Assembly (NCBI GenBank): GCA_964019425.1
Contig: OZ025855.1
Span: forward strand, 124,001-188,000
Direction: 5' to 3'
DNA: 64,000 bases
From: Flectonema sp. DT1601
Lineage: Eukaryota > Euglenozoa > Diplonemea > Diplonemida > Diplonemidae
Below are positions 44,245-54,899 of the stretch, piece by piece. Under the pieces are notes generated by a model. The model did not search any database and was not told where the DNA came from. It saw only the letters and a program-made list of their open reading frames with translations. Every line of letters starts with the position of its first letter. Positions within the stretch are counted from its first letter, which is position 1. A program made the position numbers and the translations under genes.

Positions 44245-45767
44245 CTAACTTATCGCCATCGGATTCCTCCATTTGTGAGACGCAGTCGCTTCAGCTTCCT
44301 GCGGTCGCAATGAAGTTTCCCACAGAACTTGGCTGAGGTTCACAGCGTTATTATTCTTTATTAGATGGCGGTATCTGTTTTGAGGGTGTTTTTTTTTTTT
44401 TTTTTTTTCCTCTCGAAGAACATGTGTTTTACGAGCGAAAGAGAATTGTGTCAGCGTAACGTTAACACCCTTTACTTTGTAGGATTGTTTCCGGTTGCGC
44501 ACAAACAAAAACAAAGCGTGAGAATTATTTAGTGAGGGTGCCGATTCTTTTTTGAGAATACAAATAAACAAGTTATAACAACATACTGATGAAATCGAGG
44601 TGGTGGTTTGCCATCATTCTGTAGTACAGTAAGTGGAATAGAAGAAGGATTGTTACTTTGATATGATGAAGCGCTTTGACTTCTGTGGCTGTTGAGAAGC
44701 TGTTGGTGATGCGGAGCAGTTTTTTTTCTAACAGAATTTTGATCACGGGTCTGCATAGAAGGAGTAAATTTACGCGGCTGCGGTTGCATATCAAGCCCAA
44801 GATTATCAGCTGTCGTGTCATTTTTCACATCTCTCGCTGTGAGTCGCTTCACGAGCCTCCAAAGCACTGACCCAGGGGCTTGTGCAACTCCTCCAGATGC
44901 AGAAACAAGCGACTGCGCTAATGCTGGTGTCGGTGCCTTAGCACCCTCGTCAAGCAATTCTGCTGACAGTTGCAACGGAAAACCTTCCAATTCAGCCTGC
45001 AATGCCCCAGCAGGAAGTAGTGGCATTTTAATAAGAGTCATAATATGAATGTGTTGAGGGTGAGCACGAACCCATGACAAAGCAGCTTGTAGTAGTAGAT
45101 GCTCGAGATGTTCCGATGAAAGTTGACATTCAGGGAAGTCATCAGCAAGAAGTGCGCAAAGTGCTTCAATGCGGAGGAGGCGGAGATGCTGAGATTTCAG
45201 TGCTGCCGCAGGTGACGATCGAGCAATTGAAATACAATAATCAAAAGGAAGGTTTAGAGTATCCTCATCCACGTGATCTAAAAGCATCTTAGCAAAGTCT
45301 GTATCATCCGGAACCCATAAACAGTTTATTATTACCGGCCACCAACTCAGTTCACTCGCTGCTATCTTCAGCAGCTTCGCTGACGCCAATGAAAACAAAA
45401 ACGGTATCTGTAATATCTTCGCAAACTCGCAGATAAATAAACTCTCAGCAGTCGGTACGTCTGCTAACCAATCAGTCGCAATGAATTCAAGAACGGCTTT
45501 AAATACAACATGAAAGTCTGCATCGATACCAATATCAGGTATCTCTTCAAACAAAGAGTCAACCTGAATAGTCGCAGTACCCGTTCCTTCTCTCTCAATC
45601 AATTGAGCAAATGGTAACGACCTGATGCATAGCAGTAATTTATGAGCTCTGTAACTTTCACCTAAAAAGACCAGCGTGACATCTGATAAAAAATTGTGTT
45701 GTCTTGCTTTCCATAAATCCATTTGCAGAGTGAAGTCCCATCCCCAAGCAACTTCCTGTCCCGACAT
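44245..45767 (-). CDS. BTB/POZ-domain protein
   Basis: The first exon, 45767-44587, opens with a BTB domain at about residues 25-135 (SDVTLVFLGESYRAHKLLL is typical), followed by a helical BACK-like region to about 290 and a Ser/Gln-rich low-complexity part. A donor GTATGT at 44586 and an in-frame acceptor AAAACAG at 44375-44381 give a second exon, 44374-44245 (YRHLIKNNNAVNLSQ...), and 436 residues in total. The 212-nt intron is longer than the others, and its acceptor follows A-rich rather than T-rich sequence, so this join is less sure than the BTB call. BTB-BACK proteins often serve as substrate adaptors for CUL3 ubiquitin ligases; no Kelch repeats are present. The acceptor before the ATG (CAAAG, 8 nt upstream) is weak. 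The stop is TAG. Confidence 0.8.
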
Positions 45768-46014
45768 CTCTTTTTCTTTGAAAGCAATAAAGGATAATAA
45801 AAGACTTTTTTAAATAAAAGAAAAGCGTTAACCAATCAAATAACTAAAAAAAAAAACAAATAAATCTACTACAAAGTGACAACGCAGTTGTCACTCACAA
45901 ACAACTCATGTTTTCAAAACAGAGATTGCTCAGATAACAATTGGTGTTAATATTCTAAGGTTCACTTTCACAACTAATATCAAGTCTGTATTGCTTTATA
46001 AGTCTAGCAGAAGG

Positions 46015-47952
46015 CTACCAAACTGGAGGTGGGCTGAAGTCCGACACTGAAGACTGCAGCCATAAGTAAGTAACTGCAGCCATTAGCGCAGATAATCGGA
46101 ACAGCCACCAAGTAAATATTGATGTCGTTCCACGGATGAGCTCATCTTGTTTTTTACGTTTGATTTCTCGCTTAGCACGCTTTTCTAAGACATCGATTCG
46201 CTGTTCTATTTCCGCAATGATTCTTTGATCTCTTTTAGGGAGATCATCAAAGTTCGTATTTTCAGGCATGTTTGTTACCTGAGTAGCTGATGTCACAGCA
46301 GAGTGACGAGCACGACCAGTTTTCATATCTTGTTTTAGTACTTCTTGAATGCTTCCGAGTTGATCACAGCGTTTGTCAAGTTCGTAATGTTGGTTGGACA
46401 TGTTTTTAAGACGAAGTTCTAGTCCGTTTATGATTCCAAACATTCCTTGACGATTACTTGGATCACTGTTGCCAGTTATTCTTCTTAAAGTAAAAGCATC
46501 ATGTGAAGGAATCACATCGAGAACGTCTGATTGAAGTAGTTCAGCAGAGAGATCACCAATTACTTCACCATCCTCATGTTGAGATACTTCTTCTTCTTCT
46601 TTTTCCTTCTCTCGCTGAGCTCTTCGTTCCTGACGAAGTGTTCTGCGAGTCTCTCTGTCTAATCGTCTCATCTCCTTTGAAGGATCCTTAAAACCGGCTT
46701 CTTTCAAAGCTCTAATTTCAGCGTTCAGTTGAGCCAGTTCTTCTTCTTTTTGTGTTGCTGGTTCTTCCTTTATTATTTGATCTCCACCCCGACTTCGTCT
46801 TTGACTTGCTTCGTCTCTTCTTTGAATACCAGCATAGAATAATCCTCGTAGTCGCTGATCTACTCGAACCCTTTCTTTGTCAGCAAGTCGTTCGATTTCA
46901 TGTTTGCGCATTTCTTCGCCTTTTTCGCGTTCGAGTGATTGAGTGCGAGCATGTAGTGCGCTCTCTGAAGTTTCAATATCTTCATGGTGTTGATGATCTC
47001 GTGACATTCTTGATACGGATGATGATGCGATGCTATTTTGACGAGGTAGTCTCTCAGAAGAATCATTTCCCTCTGTTCTAATAGCTGGCCTGTTCAAGTG
47101 ATGCAGACGAGCAACATTCGGATCTCTCCCTCCTAACAAGTTCACCTGCGCTGCGAATGAATGCTCATGGCCACTTAAATTCGGCGAATCGTATGTTGGT
47201 GAAGGAGGCCTTTCAAGTCTGCTGTCTAAGTTAATACCTCGTTGCTGAGCTAACTTCGATCGTATCTCATCAAAAGAATCCGGTAGTAAATCTTTTCTAA
47301 TTACCAAACCACTTGGTAACGTCACGTGTTCAATGGCTGGGGTCATCATAGCTGCTTTTTCAATTCGTTTTTTTACTTCGGCTTTTGCCCAACGCAATGC
47401 CATATGTAAAGGGGTTCTTCCCTTCATGTTTGGAATATTCGGATTAGCCTTGTGATCTATTAAGAATAAAACAATATTACTGTGAGAATTACCTGCTGCG
47501 AAGAACAGTGGTGTCTCATCCTTGTCGTTGGTTGCGTCAACTTCTATCTCTCCGCTGTATTCTTTGAGAAGATGTTTTATGAGGTCGAAGTGACCTTCAC
47601 GTGCAGCCTGGTGAAGAATCGTTTCGTTTTCTTTTGTTTTAGCCGTTGGATCAGCGCCTCGGATTAGAAGCATCTTCGCCAATGTTAAAGAAGTCGCTAC
47701 ATCAGCTTGTTTTGACACAACATTATGAAGTGGTGTTCTCCCATCTTTATCTGCCATGTTTGGCTCAGCTCTAAAGTCATTCAACAGCAACTCTACTGCT
47801 TCTACATGTTGTTCAGCAACAGCGTAGTGTAAAGCGGTAGCTCGACATGCTTTGTCTGTTGCATTAACTCCACCTCCTCCTCCACCAGCAAGGATGAGCT
47901 GTAAATGAATAAAGTCACCCTTTTTGGCGCATTCGTGGATGTCAACTGTCAT
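46015..47952 (-). CDS. tail-anchored ankyrin-repeat protein
   Basis: A single exon encodes 645 residues. About six ankyrin repeats fill residues 1-205 (ATALHYAV, GRTPLHNVV, ETILHQAAREGH, ETPLFFAAG, GRTPLHMAL). A Ser-rich linker is followed by highly charged helical sequence at about 330-500 and a short predicted coiled coil. One hydrophobic segment lies at the very C-terminus, about 617-634 (WWLFRLSALMAAVTYLWLQ), preceded by basic residues; this is the layout of a tail-anchored protein facing the cytosol. The membrane it sits in cannot be told. The start at 47952 is chosen over the upstream in-frame ATG at 48015 because TTTATCTCAG (47974-47976) lies between them and the ankyrin fold begins at once. 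The stop is TAG. Confidence 0.85.
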   Translation of the reverse strand: MTVDIHECAKKGDFIHLQLILAGGGGGGVNATDKACRATALHYAVAEQHVEAVELLLNDFRAEPNMADKDGRTPLHNVVSKQADVATSLTLAKMLLIRGADPTAKTKENETILHQAAREGHFDLIKHLLKEYSGEIEVDATNDKDETPLFFAAGNSHSNIVLFLIDHKANPNIPNMKGRTPLHMALRWAKAEVKKRIEKAAMMTPAIEHVTLPSGLVIRKDLLPDSFDEIRSKLAQQRGINLDSRLERPPSPTYDSPNLSGHEHSFAAQVNLLGGRDPNVARLHHLNRPAIRTEGNDSSERLPRQNSIASSSVSRMSRDHQHHEDIETSESALHARTQSLEREKGEEMRKHEIERLADKERVRVDQRLRGLFYAGIQRRDEASQRRSRGGDQIIKEEPATQKEEELAQLNAEIRALKEAGFKDPSKEMRRLDRETRRTLRQERRAQREKEKEEEEVSQHEDGEVIGDLSAELLQSDVLDVIPSHDAFTLRRITGNSDPSNRQGMFGIINGLELRLKNMSNQHYELDKRCDQLGSIQEVLKQDMKTGRARHSAVTSATQVTNMPENTNFDDLPKRDQRIIAEIEQRIDVLEKRAKREIKRKKQDELIRGTTSIFTWWLFRLSALMAAVTYLWLQSSVSDFSPPPVW

Positions 47953-47973
47953 AACCTGACAATCCAACCCCCC

Positions 47974-48960
47974 CTGAGATAAAGAAATATGATTATTGCT
48001 TACTACTGCGCACACCTACCAAATACTTCTTACTCGTGATTGTTACCTGAAGAAAGGGGAATCATAGTGTTTGTCAAACGTACTTTTTGTTTTCCATCTC
48101 AGTCAAAATGCAACTACCGTTTATCTGCGTATGGTGCATCCCGGATTGCTTTATGGTTTATAACCTTACCTTGTTTTCTTTTAAAAAAGATTTTCGTGGG
48201 AACGGGGGAGAGAAAAATAAAACAAAATAAAAAGAGGCAGTAACTTTCAGATACTACGTAGCCTCTCCCCTATGCGGAAATACAGAAATCCTGATTCCAA
48301 GAAAAAAACCCGAGCGCAGTTAACGCAGTAGGAACTGATATGAAAATGAGAAGACACACCGACTGAGATACTTCGGGACATAGCACGAGAGCATTGCACA
48401 AAAAACTCAGACAAAAACAAACTCTTTTTTTTTTTTTTTCTTTTTTTTCCCCAGTAAATTTGACAGTGTTCTTTTAGTCAAAATCATTTACTTGCATCAG
48501 GAGAATAAATAAAAGTAAAGATTGGCTGCAGTATTGGATCTCCTACAAGATCATGGGCCCGAAAAGAATAGGGGGAGGCACGCGCTATATTCCGCCACTA
48601 AGGGAGAATAAAATGGGGTAAAAAGAACGGGTATGGGGAATAAGAGGGGGTAAAAAACAAAAAGAAGAAAAAAACAGGTGCCTATGTATTTTTTTTTTCT
48701 TTTTCCTCGTTCCGCTAACCTGCTGTCAACTTCTCCATTTTTGATAAGTTGCATCTCGAAGGGAAAAGCCACTTTCATACGTTGTATGTATGCAAGTGTC
48801 GCATAACCATCACATTACATTTACACTACACATCGAGTACGAGAACTTCCAACAGGCAACGAGCACTTTTTGTGCACTTTTCTTTTCGATAAGTGTGTTT
48901 TTTATATTTTATTTCTTTTCTTGTTTTCCTTATCTGGCGAATCAGGGGGTCCATATCTCA

Positions 48961-48996
<36 letters not shown>

Positions 48997-49139
48997 TTCA
49001 AAAGCGCAAAGTGCTGCTTATAAACATCCAGCCATCGTCGTGTGTGAAGTATGTTGCCGATCGCAACAGCGACAATATAACAAAGACAAAAACCTCACAT
49101 CTCAGCACTCCAGTGCTCTGGATAGTACTAGCATGCAGC
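47974..49139. other. spacer downstream of the acyl-CoA synthetase gene
   Basis: About 1.2 kb. It holds T runs (near 48425-48439 and a 29-nt run at 48967-48995) and a pyrimidine-rich minus-strand stretch near 48600-48690. The minus frame at 48551-48778 begins MKVAFPFEMQLIKNGEV but turns into homopolymer translation and has no acceptor before it; I do not support it. Confidence 0.55.
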
Positions 49140-51295
49140 TTATAACTTTGCACGTCCGTTGATGAGACCCTGGTAGGCTTCAGCGTTGAGATCCTCGAAG
49201 GTTCTGCTGGCAGCGTTGTACCACCTGAATTTATTACTTATTAGGCGATGATACTATTACTTAGGAATAAGTGAATAAATACATACCACATCTTTTCTGG
49301 AATCTTTGACGGGTCAAATCCTTCCTTCTTGTAGGCACCCTTCTTGTGTTTGAAGGTACCAGTGGAGTCCATGTCCTTAAGGAATCTGATGAATAGAGGG
49401 ATCTGGTTTTTGATTTTATTTTATTTTATTTTGTTGTTTTTGAATAAACAAAAACACAAAAAAAAAAAAAACTAAATTAAGTGTGTGAAATACAAACCGA
49501 GTAACTTGGAAGGTTAGCTCTGCAGTAGGTGGCGAATTTAGTAGGGTCGAGATTTGCTCCCTCCTCAGTGTTGATTGCAACCATGCAAGCAGCTCCGTCT
49601 TTTCCTGGGACTGGAACACCGTACACGCTCGCTTCAGTAATTCCTGGGAAGGAAGACAGCACTTCAGATACTTCCATAGTGGATACGTTCTCTCCCTTCC
49701 AACGGAACTGTTTAGTTTTTTTTTTTTATTTCTAATCATAATGAACCTAACGTTTACTTCAGGAATCAATTAAACAAATAATCACATACAGTATCACCAA
49801 TACGGTCAACAAAGTAAAGGAATCCTTGGTCGTTCTTTCTCAAAAGATCTCCAGTTCTGAAGTAGGCGTCTCCCTTAGCAAAGACATCTCTGAGGATCTT
49901 CTTTTCGGTAGCAGACTTGTCTGTGTATCCCTCGAAGTCAGGTGCCATACCACTGGCGGTTTGGATCATTTTAATTGGCACAATTAATTCACCAGATGTA
50001 CCACTTGGGCATTTGATACAGAATCCTGTTTTCTTGTCACGGATTGGGATCTCATTTTCTACATCAAATTCAACAACAATAAGTGGACGAAGTGCGCTGA
50101 GAAGAGTACCCGCTCTACCAACAGCTCCCTGACCTTCGTAGTTTCTGCAGAAGTTGAATGAGGCACCGTTTCCTTCAGTTGCTCCGTAGAACTCTCCGAT
50201 TTCACAGATGTTGTTTCTTCTCTGGAAGTCGTTCCAGATCTCTGGTCTAAGACCGTTACCCATGGCCATTCTAATGCTGTGCTTCTTTTCTTCTGGAGTT
50301 ACAGGGGCAGCCAATAAGTATCTGCACAGTTCACCAATGTATTGCATAACAGTAACCTTGTGCTTAATACAGTCCTTCCAGTGGTTGCTGGCAGAGAACT
50401 TCTTACGTACGACGTAGGTAGCTCCGTATCTGACGGTTGCGAGAACACCAAGGTTTGCTGCACTGTGGTAGAGGGGCATACCAGATCCGTAGATAATATC
50501 CTTTTCGGTAACTCCAAAGATTGCTCCCAACATAGACATTCCAACCAACTTCAAGTGGGAAATCTTACAGGCCTTTGGAAGACCAGTTGTTCCACTGGTG
50601 TAGATGTATCCAAAAGCAGCAGCACTATCCTTAATATATCCTCTTCTAGCCTTAGCGTCAACAGGAGTCTTTGGGAACTGTTCCATTACCTGAAGCATGT
50701 TCATTGATGACGATCCAGTAATCTCACCAATAGAAGCAAATACGTTAATGCCTTGTTCTCCAAGAGCGCTTCTCACACCTTCAATGTTCTCACTTTGTTC
50801 AGTTCCGTAGATGACACCGACACTGTTTGAGATTTGAATGGAGTGAACCAATGCCTTGGCTTTAATATTAAAGTTAACTAAGGCGACAACGATACCAGCC
50901 TTCGCCAAACCTAACCAAGTGACAATGTACATTGGATCGTTATCACAGTACAGAGCAACACAAGCTTCAGGAGTAAATGTTGGAATGCTTGATGCCCATT
51001 GAGCAATCTGGTTAGACTTTTCCTCAACTTCTTGAAAAGTGTATTTTGCACCAGTGTCTGCACTGATCAGTGCGATCTTCTTTTTGTTTATCTTTGCGTA
51101 AGTCTCTCCCCAAACTGTTGCAATGCTGAACCCAGGCTGCTTTGCCCACTTGGCTACTTCAATCAACTTTGGAGCAGTTCTAATGGCTAAGTCAATATCG
51201 TGAGATAATAACAACTTACCGTCAACCCATCTCCAACCAGCGTAGGCTCCCAGCAAACCTGCCAGTATCTTACCCTCAGTACCAAGCATTTCCAT
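49140..51295 (-). CDS. SLC27/FAT1-like very-long-chain acyl-CoA synthetase with a C-terminal AKL
   Basis: Four exons join in frame: 51295-49790, 49707-49498, 49402-49287 and 49224-49140 (introns of 82, 95, 62 nt), giving 638 residues, the usual length of this family. A hydrophobic segment lies at about 9-24. The AMP-binding P-loop is at about 229-243 ([12 protein letters not shown]), the adenine motif at about 363 (YGATEGNG), and the family-specific [17 protein letters not shown] is completed exactly across the first exon junction. The last exons carry [10 protein letters not shown] and [10 protein letters not shown], also typical. The enzyme activates and traffics long or very-long-chain fatty acids using ATP and CoA. 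The protein ends in Ala-Lys-Leu, a match to the peroxisomal PTS1 signal. A PEX11-like gene lies 0.9 kb upstream. An acceptor AAAAG lies 15 nt before the ATG. The stop is TAA. Confidence 0.93.
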
Positions 51296-51570
51296 CGTTA
51301 ATAGATTGTGCTTTTAATAAAAAAAAAGTGATAATATTAATTAGAAAAACCCCAAACTAATATCCATCACCAGATAAGTAAAATAAATAAAGCTGCTCAA
51401 GTAGGCTACTCACAGTAAGAACAATATCTCTACTGGGATCACGTGAGCAATATGTATAGATGTGGTACTTCTACACGATCTATGTTTTCAGAAGTACATT
51501 ACAGTAGATGCACAACACATAATTAAATGAGTTATAGCAGTAACAGTGATCAACAATAAAGTACCACCAG

Positions 51571-51843
51571 TTAGTTGGATCTTCTTCCGAGTAGTGGAAA
51601 TACTTCGCGTTCGTCTCCCATACCTCCTCTCATTAACACCCATGGTGCGTCTAAGTTAGATGATGGTCTGGTTATCTTCTCTTCTTTCTTTAGTGTAGTA
51701 CATGCTGGACATAGCATCTTTTTACATGACTGGCACTGCTCTGCCAGTCCAGCTGAGACTGCACCACAACCTGCACATCTGCAGACAGATGTGTCAGGTG
51801 TAGTGAATTCTGTTCCGAGACATAGTCGACAAGACTGCGACAT
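51571..51843 (-). CDS. small Cys-rich zinc-binding protein
   Basis: A complete 90-residue frame. Cysteines pair as C-x2-C near residues 5-8, C-x-C-x2-C near 21-26, C-x2-C near 37-40 and C-x2-C near 45-48, enough for two zinc sites; the C-terminal 40 residues are free of Cys. I do not recognise the family. ATTTGTTCACTCAG at 51857-51859 leaves a 13-nt leader, matching the other genes, and the gene lies in line with them. Its short length and the tight pattern of CxxC pairs argue for a real protein, perhaps an adaptor or RNA-binding knuckle. Confidence 0.7.
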   Translation of the reverse strand: MSQSCRLCLGTEFTTPDTSVCRCAGCGAVSAGLAEQCQSCKKMLCPACTTLKKEEKITRPSSNLDAPWVLMRGGMGDEREVFPLLGRRSN

Positions 51844-51856
51844 TTATTAAAGTTAT

Positions 51857-52160
51857 CTGAGTGAACAAATTGAAATCTTCCAACAGTTCCCCAGAGTTGT
51901 CAAGACCGATGCTTTCTGTTTTCATCTGTAGTTCCTGAAGAAAAGATTAAAACTGAATACGAGTAACAAAAATAGAATCTTAATAAAACGATCGCTGTTA
52001 TTCCAAAAAAAAGGTAACAACACTCACAGTGTATTCATTAGATAGTAATAAATGGAGGGCCTTGTGTTAAATCCGCAGCTAATTACAAATAAACATACAA
52101 AAAAAACGCTAGCAACCTTGTCAACGATCGCTATAACGTTAACTGTGTCTGACCATGATA
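51857..52160. other. spacer between PEX11-like and zinc-finger genes
   Basis: About 300 nt of AT-rich spacer with no gene or repeat of note. The acceptor of the zinc-finger gene marks its left end. Confidence 0.6.
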
Positions 52161-52754
52161 TTATTTATCACTGTCTTTGTCTTTATTATGTTCTTTTGAA
52201 ATCTCCGTTGAGAGCCAGAGGATGGCAGAGGCGCAACCTGCTGCAGATTCGATTGAGGGGGATAACCGAAAAGCACCCAACGACGTTAAGTCAAGAACCC
52301 CAATAGCAATGTCCGAAACCTGTCTATTGCTGGAAAGAACATCACAAGCAAGAGAACGAGTTTGAAGTGCAATACAAAGTTGTGTTTCAGGGAGAGGTAC
52401 TGACATTGTTCCTCCACTAAGAATACTCATAGTCGAGTTTAAACCCAATGCTGTGGATACAACCGCAGCTGATTTCCCAACTACTGTTGGTCTCTTTATA
52501 ATATTTACTGCTGAATTAATGAATCCTCCCATACCTAAGACTGACATCCCTTTAGCTGCTGATTTTGAAAAATTAAACAGAGCACCTGCTGCTTCTGGTT
52601 CTTCTTCCTCGACTACTTCCGCAAGTCCTTTACTTCCATAATACAAGAGATTTACGATTTTATCTGCTGCGGAGCTTCTTCCCAAAACAACACCTACAGA
52701 AGGTAATCTGAGCATGTCAGAAACTCCCACAAGAGTGGCAGGTTGAGCTGCCAT
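52161..52754 (-). CDS. PEX11: PEX11-like peroxisomal membrane protein
   Basis: A single exon encodes 197 residues. The N-terminal part has the PEX11 pattern of an amphipathic start (RSSAADKIVNLLYYGSKGL) and a helix-rich middle. The C-terminal part (about 140-190) has the family's Leu-rich stretch with a central Asp (LACDVL..., then SDIAIGVLDL) and a final hydrophobic helix (IESAAGCASAILWL). It is shorter than most PEX11 proteins (about 230-250). PEX11 shapes and divides peroxisomes. The call rests on pattern, not on a diagnostic motif, so another small membrane protein is possible. The nearby AKL-ending acyl-CoA synthetase makes the peroxisomal reading more attractive. An A28 tract sits in its leader (see next entry). 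The stop is TAA. Confidence 0.55.
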   Translation of the reverse strand: MAAQPATLVGVSDMLRLPSVGVVLGRSSAADKIVNLLYYGSKGLAEVVEEEEPEAAGALFNFSKSAAKGMSVLGMGGFINSAVNIIKRPTVVGKSAAVVSTALGLNSTMSILSGGTMSVPLPETQLCIALQTRSLACDVLSSNRQVSDIAIGVLDLTSLGAFRLSPSIESAAGCASAILWLSTEISKEHNKDKDSDK

Positions 52755-52758
52755 AATT

Positions 52759-52789
<31 letters not shown>

Positions 52790-52796
52790 TTGGATT
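52755..52796 (-). promoter_or_regulatory. 42-nt leader with an A28 tract before the PEX11-like start
   Basis: On the minus strand TTTTAACAG ends at 52797. The leader then runs AATCCAAT, A28 (52761-52788), GGAATT and the ATG. It is the longest leader in the set and contains a pure poly(A) tract immediately upstream of the start codon. Confidence 0.65.
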
Positions 52797-53430
52797 CTGT
52801 TAAAAGAGAATTTGATTAATAATTTATCAAAGAATTATCGAAATCTTTTTTATTAATATTTAAAAAAATAAAAAAAAAAAAAAAGGAAGGGAGGAGATGA
52901 CAAAACCTAACCACAAAAAATAACAAAAAAAAAGAAACAATAATATATGCAAGGGATATAACTTTTAAAAAGAAAGGGGAGAATACAAAATAATAATAAA
53001 ATGAGCATGCATACTTCAGTAACGGAACCAGAGTTTTGAAATTACCAGCCCCCCCCCCCCCATGAGATTCTTCAAAACGGGTTCCCTTGACGTGTGTGAC
53101 CCTAAAATCTTCGTAATAATTAATAAAAAATTGCTTTTAGGTTATCTGGTGATTCCAGGAAAACGAAAGCACAGGTTAAGTCCACTTTTTCATTTTACAA
53201 TAAAAATAAAATAACTCCATAATTTATAGCAGCAGTTGACTTGAACTACATTTTTTTGGCTCACAATCTTACAGAGAAGAGCGGAAAAAGAAGAAATAAA
53301 ATTACTTACCCACTGATGGATATGACTGTCACAGAATAAAAACTGAACCTTAAAATACGAAACAAACTAAAAATATTACTTTTTATGGTAGAAAATGGGT
53401 TAGTGATTTATCATTAGAAACAACTTGTTT
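52797..53430. other. spacer with a C13 run
   Basis: About 0.63 kb between the MORN and PEX11-like genes. It contains a run of 13 C at 53049-53061, rare in this AT-rich window, and an A14 run near 52870. No gene is seen. Confidence 0.6.
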
Positions 53431-54652
53431 TTACGATAACTCAAATAGCTGAGCCACAGTCATCATTTTCGAACCTTTACTATAAGCTGTACCTGCCTTT
53501 GTTAGAGAACTGTGATGTCGGGGAGCAGTCTTTCTTCGAACGGTATCTTTGCTGGAAGGTTCTTTCTCAGAGGAGCGACGCTGATTGATAATTTATTAAC
53601 AAATATACTCAAGACAGGAAGTATTGTTGTAATTCAAAGAATTTTTAAAAAAAAAAAGAACAGACCTTAGAATTACAGATTAACTTATCGGGGAAACCAG
53701 CAGCAGGTGAAGTAATTTTCGATCCAACAGCTGGAGCTGACTGCCTTTTTGAAAATCTTGGAACTTCTGGTTTGCGTAGTACCATTGGGAGAGTTGAAGC
53801 ATTTGTAGGAGATACTTCCGGAGTAGTCATTTTGTCTTTTGAAGGTTTTCTTATTGTTACACGTGATATGCGAGTACCCTCTTCGTATATTTCTTTATAA
53901 ATAGCATCATTGTGTCGTACAAGAATCCCACATCCATGTTTTGTACCATTCATCCAAGTACCTCTATACTTATCCCCATTAGCTGAAGTATAAAGACAGA
54001 CACCATTAGGAATTCCGTTAACCCATTGCCCACATATTAGTTCGCAGCCATTGTTGTATTTTTTGCATCCATATCCGTGTGGCATGTGGGTAGTTCGATG
54101 GATTAATCCTTGAAATGAAGACTCAGAGTACTGTACTTTATCAGTGAATGTAGTGTTACGGAAGATACCGTCATCTCCGTAACGTGGGGATGAGGACTTA
54201 TAAATTGACTGGTCGACTTCTTCAAGTATTTCTGTGATGTCCTCTTTTGGATTGCTATGTGATGGGCTGGTATCCGCAACCACAAGCTGCATACCTGATG
54301 TCGGAATTGGAAGTCTTTTTCGTAATCTCAGTCTGCGAGGACTCTCTCGTTCTGTTGGTATAGTTGAGTTGTCTATCTGTCGGAGGTGGTTTGTAAAATA
54401 TTCAATCTCTTTAGCATGGTCTTGAGCAACATGAGAATTGGTTGTCTTTGCTTCATTACTTCCAATACTCGTGTTGGTTACGACACTTGTGCTACGAGTC
54501 ATTACATTGAGTTCATCTCTACTGCTGTTGACTTGATCAGGTTGCTTTGATTGTTTGGTTTTTAGTTCTTCTATCTCTTGTTGATGTTGTCCCTCACTCT
54601 CGACGTTTAACTCATCTCTTGGTTGCGGAAGTTCACTGTCGCTCTCATCCAT
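53431..54652 (-). CDS. MORN-repeat protein
   Basis: Two exons, 54652-53666 and 53580-53431 (85-nt intron, GTCTGT...ATCAG), encode 378 residues. The first 180 residues are low-complexity and rich in Glu, Ser and Thr. About three MORN repeats fill residues 188-260 (HGYGCKKYNNG, GQWVNGIPNGVCLY, GTWMNGTKHGCGIL). The C-terminus is Ser/Lys/Arg-rich and ends MMTVAQLFELS. The second exon is required for a sensible tail; unspliced, the protein would end in a run of Phe. MORN repeats bind membranes or scaffold cytoskeletal structures; the exact role is open. TTTATTTAATAG (54668-54670) leaves a 15-nt leader. The stop is TAA. Confidence 0.82.
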
Positions 54653-54899
54653 TAATATCCAACCAACCTATTAAATAAAAGATGATAAGATATTTTAGTA
54701 TTCTGACTGGACTTCACTGAAAGTTTATTACACCTCCCAATGTGAAAAAACAAAACATTAAGGCATCAAACATCAACAGAAGCTACTATAAATGTAAGCT
54801 AAATAGCTGTGCTACCCCCTCTATGACTAATTAAAGGACAGTCATGGGTTTGACTGCTGGATAAAATAAATCATCAAAAAAAAGTTATTTATTTAATGA

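Noticed and set aside
48551-48778. Minus-strand 75-codon frame starting MKVAFPFEMQ
   Set aside because: Only the first 27 residues look protein-like; no upstream acceptor, no convincing continuation.
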